Shown here piece after piece: positions 1 to 11,364 of a DNA stretch of 64,000 bases; position 1 is the first letter of the stretch, and each line of letters opens with the position of its first letter. Origin of the DNA: Leptasterias polaris (Eukaryota > Echinodermata > Asteroidea > Forcipulatida > Asteriidae). The stretch spans positions 8,778,001 through 8,842,000 of the forward strand of contig JAZGTN010000058.1 of NCBI GenBank assembly GCA_037783415.1. Direction: 5' to 3'. Both the position numbers and the translations under genes were made by a program. The notes beneath the pieces are model-generated. The model worked only from the letters and a program-made list of their open reading frames with translations, made no database searches and had not been told where the DNA came from.

Positions 1-269
1 AGTGTGTAGTGGCTTTTACACATAATTATTAACAGAAACAAGAAAACTAGTTTATTAAACTGGTTAGAATCTATAGATGCTTATGAACAATTTGCAAACA
101 AACTACTTTGGAAATGTAAGTGAAAAATTCAATTTATTTGTTTGGCTTACAATGAGGTTAAGAGTATCTCTAAGCATGTTTGTAAAAACAACCTTTAGAT
201 ATGTTTTGCGGTATGTTTTTTTGAATAATGCTCTGATAAGTGAATTGAGGTTGCATGAGTACCCCAAAA
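1..269. other. AT-rich sequence without recognised feature
   Basis: No splice-supported exon or recognisable repeat was seen. The short open frame at 77-277 has AT-driven composition and no domain, so it is not called as a gene. Confidence 0.5.
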
Positions 270-618
270 CCAATTAAGGGGTGTGTACAACATTGGTAAG
301 ATTGAAAATATAAATGTTCACATAATTATGTGCATATAACTTATATGGTATAAAGATAATCATGGCGGAAAACTTTCCTTGAAATAATTTTGCTTGACAT
401 GCTATATAGGTTCTTAGGAAATAAGTAAAACAATTGTTTTTTTCACGGGTGATAAAATCCAATGTTTGACAAACTTGAAAGCAGAAAGTCATACTTGTCA
501 ATGTTTTCTCATGACTCTGAAGACTTATTTAGCTTAAATTTTCACAGGTTTGTTCTTTCATGTATATGCTGGGTTTGCATTAACAGGTATTTAACAGTTA
601 CCAAGTGTACAAGTGCTT
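270..618. mobile_element. MITE, TTAA-type family A, copy 1
   Basis: The left end reads TTAAGGGGTGTGTACAACAT followed by TGGTAAG, and the right end reads CAGTTACCAAGTGTACAAG, an imperfect inverted counterpart. The internal segment (TTTTCACAGGTTTGTT, CTCATGACTCTGAAGAC) recurs in the copies at 23394-23730, 34087-34432 and 62280-62571. A non-autonomous DNA element with a TTAA target is inferred. No coding capacity was seen. Confidence 0.6.
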
Positions 619-650
619 CCATGCGCAATCTCTACGCATAGGTATTTAAG

Positions 651-2358
651 CTAATCATTTACCCCATCCTCAACTTCAAGGTCATTTGACCCATCATTCA
701 CCTTCAACTGATCATAGAACTCGCGCTTATATTGTGGCATACCTAATGTCAGCTTCATTAGTTCTGTCTTTTTGATAAGTGGTATTCCTCTGTTGCAATC
801 CATTTTCGGAATACCACTTAATGGGCTTTCACCTTTAAGAAGGGCTGCTGTTAGGTCTCTGAGTGAAGAACGTTTGTAGATTTCAATTTCCTTATAAGCA
901 GATTCATTATGGGATGATTTCACAAACATGCTCAGAGAACCCCGTCTAAATTGTGCAACTTTGACATTCTTCAAAAGGACCTTAACCTTGCTCTTCGAAA
1001 GGTTCTTAAAAAGAAACATGTTGTGATGGTCAATTGAAACGCACTTTATGTTCTTACGAGATGAGTGTATCACATCAACAAAGTCACGAAAGTCATGGAT
1101 TTCCCCTTTACTGTTTAATTTGACTGTGATATTTCCATGTACGCTATCAGCGGCCATGAAAGTATGGCCTGGTTCAAGATACTTCAGCGTCAAAGTGTCT
1201 GTGTTGAATGACTCGTCATTTACGACAAGGGGTAGAGCAGAAAACAGAGTCCAGTTTTTATTCTGCGAGCTACAATTGTCTGCATAAAAGATCACTTCTT
1301 TCTTATCCCTATATTGCTTTATGTATTCTACATACGAGGTTGCCAAATGATCAGCCTTCCTGCCAGCTTCACCCTCATGCCATAGAATGCAAGTCGCAGG
1401 GACATTTTTCCCGGGACTTGCAAATGTCTCGTTAAAAAGCACCAACTTTCTTGAGAAATAGTAATCCTTAGTTGGCATCTTTGGCATGCACAGTGCTTTC
1501 TGCATGTCTACGGTGGTCACTATGACATTCTGAGGATCACCCTTCATCCTCTCTGTGTCGGCGTGTAAAGCTTCGCGTGCTTGTTTGGCATGCTCTCTAT
1601 GCTGAGTGTACCCGGCACATTCATTTGATATTTCACAGTTGTGTTCTTTGATTGGGGAATTAGCTTGATCATGCTCAAAACACTCTGTGCATAAATCATT
1701 GCTTGGGGAGGCAAATGAAATGTTAAGAGAGTTGAATATACTATGGTAGTAGGCGTAGGAACATTTGTCTTCTTCTGGTTCCTGTGCTTCGTTAAAATGC
1801 TTGTGCATCTTAGTAACTGTTAGGTCCGACGGCAAATACCTCCTCTTAGGAGCATGTTCTCGTTTATAGTGTGAAACTTGCGGACGGTATGATTCAATGT
1901 GACTATTGACTCTCTGGTTGTATTCTTCATTGAACTTGTTTTTGGGCGGATGGCGACCTCGTCTGTCACCCTCACAACCCACAATTACCCCACTTTCTTG
2001 TTTTGTATTCTTCAAGGCAAACTGCACGAATGTGTCGGAACTATACCCTAAAGTGTGGAGGAAGAATGTTTGCATATAATTTCATGTCCAAGCTTCCAGA
2101 TGAGTGTATTTTCCCTCATTGAAACTTTTTGTGTATTGGAAACAGAGCGCTTTGGTACCTTTTGAACATTATTCACAACCCAGTCCCGTCTTCTAATATA
2201 ATCCATGTCCCAAAAATCACCCCATATTGTTTTCCTTTGGTCTTGAGTGAACATCTCACCACATTTTCGTCTGCACTTGCAGGGAGGCAGCATTTGATGT
2301 TTTGAACGATTTACTTTGTTTTGTTCATCTGTTGTTCTGCTACGTTTCTGTCGTTTAG
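651..2358 (-). pseudogene. Terminal exon: DUF7869-like domain
   Basis: This is the last exon of the minus-strand gene. It starts after TTCCCCCTACAG and ends at the stop at 651. Its first part is basic (AKRQKRSRTTDEQNKVNRS) and has a CxCRRKCGEMF cysteine cluster. A single-base shift near 2072 then leads into about 470 residues in another frame. That frame holds a Cys/His cluster (CTECFEHDQ), a TVDMQ motif, a YADNCSSQNKN motif and a GHTFMAADS motif. The order matches DUF7869-type proteins as I know them. The catalytic role of the aspartates is not established from sequence alone. Confidence 0.65.
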
Positions 2359-3409
2359 CTGTAGGGGGAAAGTTTAAAATAAAGAATAACATATGTACAT
2401 ACTCAATGTACAATGTAAACTATAAAGATCATGTTAAAAGGGCAGGTAAGCAGCTGGCCGTTTTGGTGTTTGTGGTTTTGGTAAAATCTTCCCCGCATTT
2501 ATTAATTATTTAGGGATACCCAAGAGCACCATCAGTTTTCAAGCTTTATTGATAATAATATTACAAGTTAACAAGTTCACTAGTTGTGGCCGTGACCTTT
2601 GGACTTTGCTCTGTTCCATTTTTAGCTTTGAAAAAGCGAGAGATCATTTAGTTTCTGTTGGTTATTCTCTCTTTTTTAAAGGGAGCACGGCCCTGGCCCT
2701 GCTCCGAATACTGTTTCTTGTTTCAGATCTAAAAAGTAAATAAACGACTTATAACAATATTTTCAAATCATTGTGTTGCGAATAGGAATGTATGCATTAA
2801 GTCATAATTTAAAACAGTAATTCTTTAGTACCTGCTGGTTGGGCATCAGCTGCTACATGTACATGCTCAGCTTCTTCAGGAAAATTATCATCATCAGCTA
2901 GATTGTCGGGTTCATTGTGATGGTCTTCTACATTCAGAAATGTATGGAAACATCTTACAAAACATTCAGTTCGGAGTAGGTTAAAGATGTCCTCTTGTAC
3001 ATTTTTTTTATACTATAAGGCTTGCCCATGAACTTGAAGGTACTAGATATTGATTACTCTTGGTGATAGGTGTATAAAAACTTGCATGATCTTTTTTTAA
3101 ATGTTTGTCAAAGAAAAGTGATGAGCCAACCAAAAATAAAAAAATCTAAACCTAAACATACAAATAACAACAAGATTAAACCGCCCCAAAAACTACAACT
3201 ATATATTATATTTTCGTGAAGATGATGTTAATTAATATTTCAATCTTACCTAGTCTGTTATCTAGAGGTGTATCAACCATTTGGAACAACAGCTCTATGT
3301 CATTTGTTGGAGTTGTGTGACGAATGTGTTGTGGTTCAAGGCTGCCTGTAGTAAAACATAATATTTAATAAACATCAAATAAAATACCACAAGAAGAAAC
3401 TGACTTGGT

Positions 3410-3500
3410 TTTTTTAAATTGATTTTGGGGTTGAACAAAGAAAAATTTAATAGAGCGGGATTTGAACCAACGACCTCCGAGTAAACAGATAACTTACTTA
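3410..3500 (-). mobile_element. tRNA-derived SINE fragment (B-box region)
   Basis: Read on the minus strand, this contains CGGAGGTCGTTGGTTCAAAT then CCCGCTCTATTAAATTT. GGTTCAAATCC is a good RNA polymerase III B box. The downstream TTTCTTTGTTCAACCCCAAAA resembles a tail I recall from echinoderm SINEs. No A box is preserved. It lies in an intron of the DUF7869-like gene. The matching SINE head is at 61700-61748. Confidence 0.5.
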
Positions 3501-4132
3501 AATTGTGCTGTTGTAAAACAAAACGAATCGGTGAATTGTTTCATAGAATGCTAAACACATTGATAAAAAACCAAAACTTACTTTGCTCGTCTGAGCTGTC
3601 AATTTCCATGTCTTCAACTTCAGATGATACAGATTCCGCTAAGAAAATAATAAATAAATAAGCCAACATTATCAGAGTTTAGGAATGTTATAAGCATAAT
3701 TTTCATACATTCCCCCATGTGACGTAAAACCAATACGCTTTAATAATTTGAAATAATTACTGAATTCCTTCCTCAATTGATTTGTAGATTAACCTAAAAC
3801 CAGTTAACAAATTGTTTGTTTGGTGTAAATAGTAGGCACTAGTCGTCTGGGAAAATACTTCTTACTTATGTATTTGTTTGTAATACTTTTGTGGCTATGA
3901 CTGACTATTAAATCAATGCCTAAGTTATCAACAAAACTGAAATAAAATAAAGACCTTTTCTCCCCCAAAATGAGTACCTAATTTGACAAAGTTTTGTTTT
4001 CTCTCTTAAAAGGAAAATATGACAGTAAATATTATTGTATATTTAAAGCTAATACTGAACTGTTCCTACCTCGAGGTTTTCTATGGATGTTAATAACCTC
4101 AGCGCCAAAAAGAAAATCTGAAACACCCGAAG

Positions 4133-5560
4133 CTTCGACGAGGACTTCAGTTGCACGAATAGCTTCAATAGGCACTTCTGGGACAACCCCAGCTTCAACT
4201 AGGACTTCTGGGACACTCACAGCCTCAAAAAGCACATCTGGACCAGCACCACCAGCTTCAAGAGGCACTTCTGGAACACCAACACCTTCAACAGGAACTT
4301 CTGGGACACCTCCTGCTTCAAGAGGCACTTCTGGCACAATCCCAGCTTCAAGAAGTACTTCTGGCACAAGCCCAGCTTCAAGAGGCACTTCTGGCACAGC
4401 ACCCCCAGCTTCAAGAGGCACTTCTGGAACACCCCCAGCTTCAACAGGAACTTCTGGGACACCTCCTGCTTCAAGAGGCACTTCTGGCACAATCCCAGCT
4501 TCAAGAAGTACTTCTGGCACAAGCCCAGCTTCAAGAGGCACTTCTGGCACAGCACCCCCAGCTTCAAGAGGCACTTCTGGAACACCCCCAGCTTCAACTA
4601 GGACTTCTGGGACACTCACAGCCTCAAGAAGCATTTCTGGCACAGCACCACCAGCTTCAAGAGGCACTTCTGGAACACCAACAGCTTCAACAGGAACTTC
4701 TGGGACACCTCCTGCTTCAAGAGGCACTTCTGGCACAATCCCAGCTTCAAGAAGTACTTCTGGCACAAGCCCAGCTTCAAGAGGCACTTCTGGCACAGCA
4801 CCCCCAGCTTCAAGAGGCACTTCTGGAACACCCCCAGCTTCAACTAGGACTTCTGGGACACTCACAGCCTCAAGAAGCATTTCTGGCACAGCACCACCAG
4901 CTTCAAGAGGCACTTCTGGAACACCAACAGCTTCAACAGGAACTTTTGGGACACCTCCTGCTTCAAGAGGCACTTCTGGCACAATCCCAGCTTCAAGAAG
5001 TACTTCTGGCACAAGCCCAGCTTCAAGAGGCACTTCTGGCACAGCACCCCCAGCTTCAAGAGGCACTTCTGGAACACCCCCAGCTTCAACTAAGACTTCT
5101 GGGACACTCACAGCCTCAAGAAGCATTTCTGGCACAGCACCACCAGCTTCAAGAGGCACTTCTGGAACACCAACAGCTTCAACAGGAACTTCTGGGACAC
5201 CTCCTGCTTCAAGAGGCACTTCTGGCACAATCCCAGCTTCAAGAAGTACTTCTGGCACAAGCCCAGCTTCAAGAGGCACTTCTGGCACAGCACCCCCAGC
5301 TTCAAGAGGCAAATCTGGCACAGCACCCCCAGCTTCAAGAGGCAAATCTGGAACATCCCCAGCTTCAACTAGGACTTCTGTGACACTCACAGCCTCAAGA
5401 TGCACTTCTGGAACACCCCCAGCTTCAACAGGAATTTCCTGGACACCTCCTGCTTCAAGGGGCACTTCTGGAACACCCCAGGCTTCAACAGGTACTTCTG
5501 GGACCCTTCCTGCTTCAAGAGGCACTTCTGGCACAACCCCACTTTTCAGAGGCACACCTG
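4133..5560 (-). repeat. PEVPLEAGG coding tandem repeat with 246-bp higher-order period
   Basis: Short units of 24-27 nt encode VPEVPLEAGG, VPEVLLEAGI, VPEVPVEAVG and similar on the minus strand. The units are organised in a higher-order repeat of 246 bp, seen as identical blocks shifted by 246 bp (for example near 4616, 4862 and 5108). The plus strand is also open across the array (TSGTPPASRG units), as are shorter stretches in other frames. I prefer the minus strand because the exon ends in a consensus donor in phase with four downstream exons. The product would be acidic and Pro/Val/Glu-rich, probably disordered. Confidence 0.75.
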
Positions 5561-6412
5561 GCACAACATAATCAGCTAACTCATCATTTACATAAGCATC
5601 ATTTTTAGCAGCCTCGACTTCCAAATAAGAATCAGATTCTCCCTCATTTTCAACATGGGCATTTTCAACCACCCAGGTTCTTTACGATAACGATACTTTG
5701 GCAAGCACTCCCTACAAACAAACAAAATATAAAATGATATTAGCTTAGAATATTAAATGTTTGTTGTTTCTTTTATTGTTTACACTTAAACTATAAAACA
5801 TTTGTAGAGTTTTTAATCAAGTATTGTTTATTTAGTTCACCTGTTAATAATACTATTTAGGTAAAATATATGAATAGTTGGTGTGCGGAAACACAATGAT
5901 ATATCTACTTGATGTTACTGCAAACCTACAATTGATACCTCACCATGCAATGTCTCAAATCCCGTTTGAAATATATGTTTTTTGTTTCATCAAGTGCTTT
6001 GCGCCAACTGGTTGTTTGCATCTTGTGCATACACAAATCACAGCCGAATGGCAATGGTAGACCCGTCAGTATTGATATTAAATTACTCTAATTGGATCAT
6101 GAATGTTACCGTTTCATCGTACCTAAAACTAAATTAGACCAAACATAGTTCATTAAGCATGCACTGAGTAACCTATTTTATAAAATACAGTAAACTTACA
6201 TCTAGACCAACATGACGTATTTTTTTACAGATTGAATACATGACATTACAATTCATAACATAAGCCTAAAGTGACTTTGTTCAAGGGAAGTTTACTTAAA
6301 GTGCAGCAGTGCTTATAACTCTTTAAAACTTACTTTTTTTATTAGTAGTTTCCTTTTTTTCAAGGGCCAATTCCAACATCCGGCGCCCCCTTGTCATGTA
6401 AGCCTTGTTCAT

Positions 6413-8138
6413 TTTAATTCACAATATGGCTGACTGTTGTTGCAGTTGCTTCAGCGTGCAATGGCGCATTGCATTAGAAGTGTGTAGACCCTATTACAAG
6501 TGAAACTTAATGCACATGCCCCCCATAGTGGCAGAACAAAACATAACTTAAAATGTATTACATTGTGTTAATTTACACATTAAAAGATGGGGAAGAATGA
6601 AGCATCTTGTAGATACATTGTTTTGCCAAGTGAAAAGTATAACTATGAGTGAAAGATTTATCAACCAACAGATGATAACTTTATTACAGCTGCTGTTTTT
6701 GTTGGCAAAACAATGTAACATACAGATAAGGCGTTCTGCCACACCGTAGTGGTAATAGTTAAATACAGCCAAAACAATACAACATAATATAGCCTATTCT
6801 ACCAGAAGTACACATAGCTACCGTCGAGCAGAAGACTGTTTTTATAAATGGAGTGATTTGCCATAAAATTAAGTGCAGAACATAGCATCTAATTCAATGA
6901 TAAAGTGTTTTGCCATATAAAAACACCAACAAAGGCAAAAAGAGCATGAAATACATGGTTGTATCTTGATAGTGGAGCTGCGTGCAAGAACGATACCCGG
7001 CTATATGAAAAGAGCGCTCTCAACTTACCAAGAAAAGCAGCTTTTCTCAAAAACACAATAATATGACGGCCGACCAGCATACGAGTGATGTGGCTGCACT
7101 ATACGACGTCCACTCCTCCTATTAATTTATGACAAGCTGGTTTTTATATGGACCATATCGGCAAGAGTTTCCAAAAAGGGAAATACAATTAGTAACGAGA
7201 AAGAGGGATGAAATTTAGTGTTGCATTCAAGGTAAGGATTACTTAAATTCAAATTCGGATTATTTTAGCTTAGTAAGGCCTAGAGTACTGTAGGGCCTAT
7301 AAGAATAGAAATGATTTTGTTTTCACAGATGGTGCAAACAAAAAGGCCTCCGTATCACTTTTATTTCAAACTCACACACTATCAGATCAGGGATCATCAC
7401 ATTTCTTTTGGGCGAAAGCGACTAAAATTTGTTGCAAGTCAAATTTGCGCTTGTGTTATTTTCACGTCATGCAATAGCAGTTGACTTCGCACATTTTTAC
7501 ATTATTTACATAGTTAGCGTCTAGCCATCTTTGTTTTTTTAATAGTAAAAACTAATGACATGCACTGCACCTAGCCCAGTTATATGCTGTACGAGTTTGC
7601 TTCAAGCCTTTTTGACGCTTCAACGGTCTCATTTTTTTTTCTGTGGAAAATTGACTGAATTTCGTCGGTGCAAACGTAACAGTGCTACATGTAATTGTAA
7701 GTGCTATTAGTATTATTAGTATTACTATTATAATTTATATTATTATGCATGTTCAGAATCAGATTCACTGATCACTCGGCTCGTGTACGACGAACTACTG
7801 TACTAGTACTAGTAGTACTACTAACTATGGAGGAAGGAAACAATGTCCTCCATGCTACTAGCAGACTAGTACTACTACTACTACTAGTACAATAGTGTTA
7901 CGAACCTCACATTGATCCATATGCCTTTCTAGCGCACTCTTTTGAGTAGCCAATAGTTATCAATGTAACAACTTAAGATCAATGCTCGATTCGATATAAT
8001 CTAGAATTGCTAGCTTGCAACTTTCACCAACCTCACAAGACTTAATTCCCCGTCCAGTCAGCACATTTTAATGCCGGACCCTCGATCGTCCGAGCATGGT
8101 CCGAGAGAACCAGTGCTACACCCGCTCATGTATATTCA
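6413..8138. other. Non-coding AT-rich stretch with simple repeats
   Basis: No supported gene. The stretch 7690-7745 is rich in TATTATTAG, and 7795-7895 is a cluster of CTAGTACTACT palindromic microsatellite sequence (CTAGTACTAGTAGTACTAC and ACTAGTACTACTACTACTAC). The open frames at 6548-6772 and 6889-7080 show no domain or splice support. Confidence 0.5.
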
Positions 8139-8249
8139 GTGCCAGAGCCTTGTGAGCGATCTCTAAGCCACTCCCTCAATCAGCTAAAGAATAGCCATTA
8201 CTTTATCACAGCGCAATGCTTTGTGTATTACTCTTGCCTGTGTACAAAA

Positions 8250-8345
8250 GTCGAATGCCATAACGATGTGCGTAATCGGTGTACTACACGAATCCCATGC
8301 CATAACGATGTGCGTGATCGTTGTACACGAAGCCCATGGGATTAT
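8250..8345. repeat. Short two-copy tandem repeat
   Basis: The motif GCCATAACGATGTGCGT is followed by A/G-ATCG and GTAC, and occurs twice about 40 bp apart. No function is evident. Confidence 0.5.
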
Positions 8346-8707
8346 CCCTCCCGCCAGCGTGTGCAAGGTGCATGCAATGTGCTTTGTACACGCAACCCAA
8401 TTGCGTGTATTCCTAACGTAGTAGCATTTGGTACGCAAGTGATCTGGTGTGTTATTTCCAATGTAATATCCTTATGCACATTCTGAATTGTACACAAGCA
8501 ATGGCAAGCACCGCCCTTTACGTTAGTTGTCACTCACTGTACTCTTGCAACCCACCACTCCTTATTTGGGTTTTCAACTTGCCACGTCCGATGACCTTCC
8601 AGCATGGCAGTTTTCCATTGGTCAAGACCCCATACTTGGCTAATGTTTTATTCATTTCTATACTCTAGATTCCTATATAAACCCCAGATTTCCTTCGTCC
8701 AGGAAGC

Positions 8708-8802
8708 GAATCATGATCAGTCTGGATGTACTCACGTACACGAATCATGATCAGTCTGGATGCACTCACGTAAGAGAATCATGATCAGTTGAATGCACTC
8801 AG
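8708..8802. repeat. 34-bp tandem repeat, three copies
   Basis: GAATCATGATCAGTCTGGAT followed by GTACTCACGTACAC is repeated at 8708, 8742 and, degenerate, 8776. Each unit contains the palindrome ATCATGAT and TGATCA. No coding potential is evident. Confidence 0.75.
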
Positions 8803-9130
8803 TCAGATAAACAGCCAGTCTTTACCCTATGGTAAGACTCGGATCTCAGCGAATAGCTCAGTATACCTTTATCAGTTAGACCACATTATACCAATTGCCT
8901 TATGGAACTCTCTAGAACAAGTAGCATTACTTACGCTACCAATATTGTAATGTTATAAGTTATGTGAACAATAAAACAGTTAATGAATTTGTCACAAGTC
9001 AGACTCCCGCAAATCTCTTTATATATAATTATTGCCATTCCCCGTTTGGAGAAGCCTGCCCACTCGCCCCATAAGAGGAATGCAACCATACTATGGTGGC
9101 CCTGAAGGGACATCGCATATCGCATACGTG

Positions 9131-9395
9131 TGCGCACACGTATGCAATGTCGTGAAACAATTCGCGAATATGTGCGCAACACGTATGCAATGTCGTGAAA
9201 CAAATCGCGAATATGTGCGCACACGTATGCAATGTCGTGAAACAATTCGCGAATATGTGCGCACACGTATGCAATGTCGTGAAACAAATCGCGAATATGT
9301 GCGCACACGTATGCAATGTCGTGAAACAAATCGCGAATATGTGCGCACACGTATGCAATGTCGTGAAACAAATCGCGAATGTGTGCGCACACGAG
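9131..9395. repeat. Left-arm 42-bp array, six copies
   Basis: The unit is CACGTATGCAATGTCGTGAA plus ACAAATCGCGAATATGTGCG and CA. Each unit carries the palindromes ATTCGCGAAT (or ATCGCGAAT) and TGTGCGCACACG. The array is CpG-rich in an AT-rich context. Confidence 0.8.
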
Positions 9396-9897
9396 TGCGA
9401 ATATATTTGCAATGTCGTGAACGTTTATTGCATACCAAGTTGCATACCTTTGGGATGATGTCATAGTTGCAGACAATTTGTTAGAGACCTAGGGAGTACG
9501 TGGTGCTACAGTCAGGCTCCTGTAAGCATGGCTATACAATAATGTGTACCCAAGAACTTGGCACCAGGCCAAGTTTCGTCAACATGTACTACAGCATAAG
9601 CTATCTACCTACAGCCTACTAATAAGTACTTGTGCTATTACAATCAAGGTCGAAGAGTACGCACGCGCGAGGGTATTTTACGGTCAAACACGGCCATTTT
9701 ATGTTAATAGCCCACGTTCGTCCTGGGGAAAAAAGAAATACGCCACCCGCCTCGCTTGCCTCACAACAATGACTACCGCTCTGCAATGACTACCGCTAAT
9801 CTCACTGTAGGCAAGAAACCCCCCAGATCATTAGACATTTTATTCAAAGGTATGCAACTTGGTATGCAATAAACGTTCACGACATTGCAAATATATT

Positions 9898-10120
9898 CGC
9901 AGACGTGTGCGCACATATTCGCGAATTGTTTCACGACATTGCATACCGTGTGCGCACACATTCGCGATTTGTTTCACGACATTGCGTACGTGTGCGCACA
10001 TATTCGCGATTTGTTTCACGACATTGCATACGTGTGCGCACATATTCGCGATTTGTTTCACGACATTGCATACGTGTGCGCACATATTCGCGAATTGTTT
10101 CACGACATTGCATACGTGTG
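9898..10120. repeat. Right-arm 42-bp array, five copies, inverted
   Basis: This is the reverse complement of the left array (TTCGCGATTTGTTTCACGAC then ATTGCATACGTGTGCGCACA). The two arms differ in length by about one unit, consistent with gain or loss of one repeat by slippage or unequal exchange. Confidence 0.8.
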
Positions 10121-10163
10121 CGCACACGTATGCGATATGCGATGTCCCTTCAGGGCCACCATA

Positions 10164-11194
10164 CAATACTCTAGTGTACTACAGTCTACGTCCCCCGTAC
10201 GATGTTTGTATTGTGTAGTAATGTGTAGTTGTGAAGTTGTACACTTTACTGAACTGTCTCGTCTGTAGTGTATTGCAATTGCATAGGCGTTGTAAACTTG
10301 TAGTATACTAGTACGTGCATGGAGATGGAGGAAGAAATACATGGAGGTAGAAGTACATGTACGTGGCAGTCTACCACTCGGTGAGCCTAATTAATTATGA
10401 ATATGGTTCCTTCATTTTGGGTCTCCGTGACGCTTTGTTTCAAAATGGCACCACCACTCAGTCCAGAGTATTTGCACTATAATATGCTGGGGCGGGTCGC
10501 ACTAAAAAGCCGACAACTGACAAGGCCTGACGACAACAAATTTTAAATGCACTTTCAAACAATGTTTGAACAAAAATAACCCGGGCGTAAAATGTATGTG
10601 AAAGAGTCATATGTATCCAAATCACCTTCAATCTGTTGAAAAAGTTTTGTTTTTAATTGTAAAAAAGGTTTTTTTACCACGAATTAGTAACGACAAGTAC
10701 TGTCCGCCATGATGCATCTGGAATGCACTTGGAAAATACCATTATACTAACAGGGGGTGCTGAAAACGGCAAGTTAAGTTGTCTTTATTTTGTACGGTAT
10801 CATTTGAAAAACCAACATGGTATGGTACTAGAGTAGTAAAATGACAGCCAGTAAATATTTCTATTTCTTAAAAAAGGAAAGAACAAAATAAAGAAATAAC
10901 AAAAAGCAGTAAAAATAAAAATAAAATAAAAACAACAACACCTAAGTGACTTTTAAGGCTTTATTAAAATTGTTGGTTTTGAATTTGATGAGCGTCGATC
11001 AATAATTAGCAGGTTTTATAGGGATACTTACTACCATCTTGAAACTCTCACAAGCCTAAAGGGGGCAATATAAATAGAACGGGATATTGCACTGTACACG
11101 CGTGAGGTGCTGAGCTCAGGCATTTTCCATTCAATTCAATTACCCCTTGGAGATACAAGATGGCGGTATCTGTGAAAAGGCTTTATGGCCGGTT
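10164..11194. other. Intergenic stretch, no recognised feature
   Basis: No domain-bearing frame was seen. 10860-10945 is A-rich low-complexity sequence. No repeat family was recognised. Confidence 0.4.
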
Positions 11195-11364
11195 TTAGTC
11201 CTCGACTTCCATAATCATGTCATTGTCATCATTTGCACTGTTTTTGTCCTGATCAGGGAATAACACTGACGTAAGTCTTCTCTTTATCCAGGAACACAAT
11301 GTTGCTTTAGCTTCCACTGCAATGCAGTTGACCCCTTGAAGAAGACTTGCTGTGATTCCTGTCC
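11195..11364 (-). CDS. Terminal exon: methyltransferase motif I/II continuation
   Basis: The exon follows TTATATTATACAG and starts in the phase left by the donor at 17736. Joined, it completes CSGIG|TGITASLLQGVNC, followed by IAVEAKATLCSWIKRRL and an acidic C-terminus ending MIMEVED and a stop at 11195. The glycine-rich loop, the following helix and the strand with an acidic residue (AVEAK) fit SAM binding. The phase match and motif continuity are the reasons for linking exons separated by 6.4 kb. Confidence 0.55.

Larger units (their letters stand above)
651..6412 (-). pseudogene. Multi-exon DUF7869-like transposon-derived gene with PEVPLEAGG repeat exon
   Basis: Predicted exons on the minus strand are 6412-6334, 5711-4070, 3638-3582, 3345-3250, 2927-2832 and 2358-651. 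Every internal junction from 4070 onward has GT/AG and matching phase 1. Exon 1 encodes MNKAYMTRGRRMLELALEKK. Exon 2 holds the acidic repeat, exons 3-5 are short and acidic, and exon 6 holds the C-terminal domain. That domain has TVDMQKALCMPKM, YADNCSSQNKNW and LEPGHTFMAADSVHGNI, a pattern I associate with DUF7869, a family seen in transposon-like proteins. An RNase H-type fold is only inferred. Breaks: one base appears missing near 2072 (frame passes from GHEIICK to FFLHTLGY), and the exon 1-2 junction plus the start of exon 2 (PKYRYRKEPGW) are out of frame with the repeat. It could be a host gene co-opted from a transposon, but the shifts favour a decayed copy or assembly error. Confidence 0.6.
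9092..10163. mobile_element. Foldback DNA element with 42-bp subterminal repeats
   Basis: The left arm 9092-9452 and right arm 9845-10163 are near-perfect inverted copies. Both end in TATGGTGGCCCTGAAGGGAC, pass through the 42-bp repeat array and finish at GCATACCAAGTTGCATACCT facing the centre. A TA dinucleotide at each end could be the target duplication, giving TGGTGG...CCACCA termini. The central 390 bp (9453-9844) has no recognisable gene; an 81-residue open frame there has no domain. This looks like a non-autonomous foldback element. The transposase family cannot be named from the ends. Confidence 0.75.

Noticed and set aside
3410..3500. Functional tRNA gene on the minus strand
   Set aside because: Only the B-box side is present; no acceptor stem or A box, so a SINE fragment is more likely.
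3994..5571. Long plus-strand frame of TSGTPPASRG repeats
   Set aside because: It is the antisense of the minus-strand PEVPLEAGG exon. Only the minus strand has a donor in phase with four downstream exons.
9092..9452. CRISPR-like array
   Set aside because: Units are contiguous 42-bp repeats without variable spacers, and the sequence is eukaryotic.
9029..9476. Several overlapping frames across the 42-bp array
   Set aside because: A period divisible by three keeps all frames open. No start context, domain or splice site supports coding.
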